Below are positions 60,600-64,000 of a DNA stretch of 64,000 bases, in pieces; position 1 is the stretch's first letter; the number at the start of each line of letters is the position of its first letter. Source of the DNA: Chionis minor. Its lineage: Eukaryota; Chordata; Aves; Charadriiformes; Chionididae. The position numbers and the translations under genes are program-made. The notes beneath the pieces are model-generated. The model was not told the DNA's origin. It searched no databases and saw only the letters and a program-made list of their open reading frames with translations. Where the stretch lies: the NCBI GenBank assembly GCA_013398295.1, contig VZSF01006871.1:61264-125263 (forward strand), read 5' to 3'.

Positions 60600-63500
60600 T
60601 GGCCTCTGATCCCACTCATAAAAACTCCTGTACCCGCCGTCCCTATATTGAAAGCATGTATTATAAATTATCTGAAGAAACTGCAGAAGCTGACTGCAGA
60701 AGGAAGTGAAGAATTCGGTCACCAACATACGGGCTCAATGTAGGACCAGCATGTCAGCATCCCTTATCACCTGATATGTACGTACCTGGGAGAGGAACTG
60801 TTTGATCCTTTGAGCAGGTTGCCAGGACAATCTGTCTGTGTTTTGATCCTTATTTAAAAGAGTCAGGAAAGAGAATGACATATGTCAGTAACTGAATTGC
60901 ACTTACAAATTTCACCTAACCTGCAGGCTATGAGCAAGACACCCCATTCCAGCTCCGCATCATTGTAGACAACTACATACGGATATTGGAATATGTTGCT
61001 TAATGCCCTGCAGACAGAAGTTTGTGCACCGTAGTAATGCCTGTGGTATCGAAATCTCTCTATAGCACAGTATTCTGCAGTATAAATCATCATACATTCC
61101 CAAATGAGCAGCAGTGGAGGAGCTGGACAGGTATCTGCTGCTTGTTATCTCTTTGTGTGCAAGAAACAATGGCCCACCAGATGAAGCTGTTAACAGCACA
61201 GTAAGAACAAAATAAGGATGTGGTTTGCTTGTTTTCAGAAGTGGCTTATGTAGAAAGGATAGCAGATGAAAAATACTATTTCAGTAGTTAAAAACATGGA
61301 GATCCTGTCATTGACGGGCACCCAGCAGATTTTAGTTCCAGGCTTATCAGGAGTAAAACGTATCCCACAGCAGTTTCTCCTTCTTCCTGTTCTCCATTTT
61401 CTTCACGTGTACATGACCATGAGCCTTCAAGTTCCTCCTTAGTCATACTGACCAAATTGAATCATTTCATGCCAACTAAATATGCGTTCTCTGACTTTTC
61501 CTAAAGTATGAGAAGTACCAAAAAACCCAAGGTATAACTGAGTGTCAGATGTCCAAATATCCACACAGAAGATCAAGGGCTCGTGTTGTCTATTTGCTAG
61601 AGTTCGTAGAAATCTGCTAAATAAAGTCTTCTCCCTCACTGTGGCATTTCTGGCTTGTTTTCCATGTTGGCAAACTGTCTTCATTGTCTGGCTCAGAGAA
61701 GAAGCTTTTTCCAATCTTTATGTTCTGTCTGAGATACTTAACCCATTGCATGGTAAATCTTAGAGTGTCCAGACCTTGGATTCCTTTATATCAGATTCAC
61801 ATTGATATAGTTCACCAGATTTAGTTGCAACCAGTAAAAAAGCTTTGGGCATACATGTTTCTAATATTCCTGTCTTGACTTTTTCCTCTGTCTCCTCACA
61901 CCTAGTATTTTATGTGATTGTACCACTGCAGCTGGTTACCGTGAAAGCCAGCACATTACTGATTGTACAAAATTGGTGTATTGGCCAGTAAGGCCTAGGT
62001 TTTAAAGCACAGACCGAATACATCTTCTTATCTCTGGACTTTCATTTTGTCAAGCTTCAGTGAAATAATAATAAATAATTATCTCTGTATACTTCAAAGA
62101 CACAGTAAGGGTTCAGTGACACTGGTAGTTGTTGGCCTACTACATTTTGCACCTATTAAAGAGAACAGTATCTTGACAGACAGTGGTATGATTACACTTA
62201 CCTGCAAAAATGAAAGCAAAAAGAACAGTTAATTAAGACTGACATAAAACCCCAGTGACATGCCTTATTCAGAAATGTCCACAGCAGTTAAATGGACAAG
62301 TAACAAGTGTTGGTTTCACCTAACTCAAGTCAAGAAGAGTAAAAAGTGGAGAAACAGAGCTGCAATAAACAGGATCATCAGGCACTCGATTATTTGTGTT
62401 GTGTCATCTCTGTCTTTCTCCTTTAAAAGAGCTTTTGACAAAGGGACTTTACAAGCAATGTATAATTGGACATAACATAATCTTCTAATTAAGTATATTA
62501 CAATGAAAGATGATTTAATTTTTGCACTTTGGGGACATTTTACTATATCTAATAAAAGCATGACCTCAGCGGTAATGTTACAGACATTTTCTGTTTTTCC
62601 TTTGGCAAATCCCTCAGTTATAGGAATAATCATTTGTCTAGAACTGTGGCTCAAATTAAATAAACCAAGACTTCTGCTTGCATATATAACAGTCACTGAA
62701 TCAATGTTTTAGGAGAAGTACTAAAGCCCTTCTAGTGATTCTGAAAATAGATCGTGATTTGAACTTGCCCTAATATTTCACTGTGGACTCCAGAGAATGA
62801 TGATGAACAGTCAGTAGTTATTCACGTAATGGAGGCTGCTGCTGACAGCATCCCAAACTGGAGGTAGTAAAGTCAGTGAAAGTTGTCACTGTCTTCAGTA
62901 TATAACCTGAAGAAATCATCTTGGCCTCTGTAGTTAGGTGATGTATTTTAGAAAGTCCAGAAAAGTACCTAAAGGCAGCTGTGTGTCCGGTGATAAAAGC
63001 CTCGCAGTGCTGAATCTCTGACCCTCTTTTGAAATCTTTAGTTATCCTGTGGGCTTGAAGATCAAGAGAAAGTTATTTGAATCTATGAATAAACAGCAGA
63101 CCCATTTTTCAGAATTAATACCTCGTAGAGGTAATCTCATTTATACACATCAGGCATTACACTGTACAAGAGGTAATTCAGAAGGGGAGATGTTAGAGGG
63201 GCTACAGAAATCTCAGTTTCTGTAACTTCTGCAACCTTAGAGCCAGCTCATCTAGAATTAAAACTGCCCCATTATGAGCTTTATCATTTCACCCAAAGGA
63301 AAGCTGACAGCTCCTTTAGGGAGCACTCTCCTCCTGGAGCCTGATGTGTGGGTTTTTGGCAATTGCAGGTGAACCAAAGACTGGACACAGAGCATTCTCC
63401 ATTGAATCTTCTCACTGGGTAGTTCATTAAGTTCTAACAGCCTGGTTTTCCCATGTCTGATGCTCCCGTGTCTGAAGCGATAATGTTTGTTCTGTAACAT

Positions 63501-63977
63501 TTGATTTAAAAAACCAACCACCTTTGCATAACCTTACTGGGATTATTTGATCTGGTGGGCTCTCTATAGTAGCAGTTTTTTACTTTCAGTCTGTCTTCAG
63601 TGATAAAAATGAGCCTCTGTGTCATATGGATTCAGCTTTGTTCATTTTAATCAGATGCCCATCAAATGCAGGCAAGGAATTACAAATATTCATGACAAAA
63701 AGGCAATAATCCAAGACTTTGAATTACTTTCACAATTTCAAATGCTCTCTGGAAAACAGGGATGCAACTGGAATCATAGTTGAGGCCAGATTCATCACAT
63801 CTGTATTACTGACAAGGAAAAATGATCTAGAAAATAGCTCCCAAGGATATGAGTGTGAACAAGTGCTTCTCCATGTGTGTATGTGTGTTGAGGATGGGGA
63901 GGTATTAATTTGTTGTAAAAAGCCTTCTGATTCCTTTAAGGAAAAACTGATGTATAGCAAACTGCATACAACCTAAG

Positions 63978-63994
63978 CAAAAAAAAAAAAAAAA
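63978..63994 (+). repeat. Poly-A tract at the window end
   Basis: An A run beginning at about 63978 and continuing, with one G, to position 64000. Its right edge is outside the window. Confidence 0.85.
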
Positions 63995-64000
63995 GAAAAA

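Larger units (their letters stand above)
58673..64000. other. Intergenic DNA to the right edge
   Basis: AT-rich unique DNA with a trinucleotide repeat (60556-60599), an inverted repeat in a possible ancient repeat (59493-59524) and a poly-A tract at the end (63978-63994). No gene recognised; frames of 70-123 codons here have no domain support. Confidence 0.5.

Noticed and set aside
62325..62696. 123-codon minus-strand frame
   Set aside because: Hydrophobic, low-information translation in AT-rich DNA; no supporting signals.
63258..63521. 87-codon minus-strand frame near the right edge
   Set aside because: Looks superficially protein-like but has no recognised motif, and similar frames are common at this scale.
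1..64000. tRNA, rRNA, snoRNA, microRNA, CRISPR or operon features
   Set aside because: None could be supported by eye; the hairpins found are too short for microRNA precursors and no C/D or H/ACA box pairs were recognised in the AQR introns.

Overview
The window is vertebrate nuclear DNA, almost certainly from a bird. Protein-coding exons are short and separated by compact GT-AG introns. Promoters are CpG islands. The dominant repeats are CR1 retrotransposon 3' ends with the ATTCTATGATT-type terminus, plus one long avian-type LTR and a few decayed MIR-like relics. Nothing bacterial, operonic or CRISPR-like is present. Functional names below come from recognising protein sequence by eye; no search was run.

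Layout. (1) About 1-21.3 kb, minus strand: the first 17 coding exons of AQR (Aquarius, the intron-binding spliceosomal helicase), from the start codon at 21279-21281 to an exon ending at 146. All 17 exons join in frame, 1,672 nt or 557 codons plus one base. The helicase (RecA) half lies beyond the left edge. The promoter is a CpG island at about 21.1-21.7 kb. (2) 21.7-30.5 kb: intergenic, no gene recognised. (3) 30.5-39.25 kb, minus strand: ZNF770, a C2H2 zinc-finger gene with a single 727-codon coding exon (32237-34420), a probable long 3' UTR, a 5' UTR splice acceptor and a CpG-island promoter at about 38.85-39.26 kb. (4) 39.7-41.4 kb: a CR1 copy abutting a long LTR. (5) 41.4-64 kb: gene-poor DNA with four more CR1 copies, two MIR-like relics, a GC-rich anomalous patch and one stretch on the minus strand (about 50.1-50.8 kb, perhaps to 51.2 kb) that reads like a decayed coding sequence.

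The two genes are neighbours in the same orientation, as I recall for human 15q14 (AQR-ZNF770, followed by the DPH6 side), so this looks like a conserved ancestral block. AQR acts in pre-mRNA splicing and ZNF770 is a presumed DNA-binding regulator; nothing in the sequence shows that they work together.

I found no clear evidence for a wholly new biological system. The best leads are: the coding relic at 50-51 kb; a perfect 28-bp palindrome carrying two AP-1 sites in AQR intron 3; the fourfold two-finger module in ZNF770; an unexplained set of open frames in AQR intron 4; and a possible non-coding exon at 55.26 kb.
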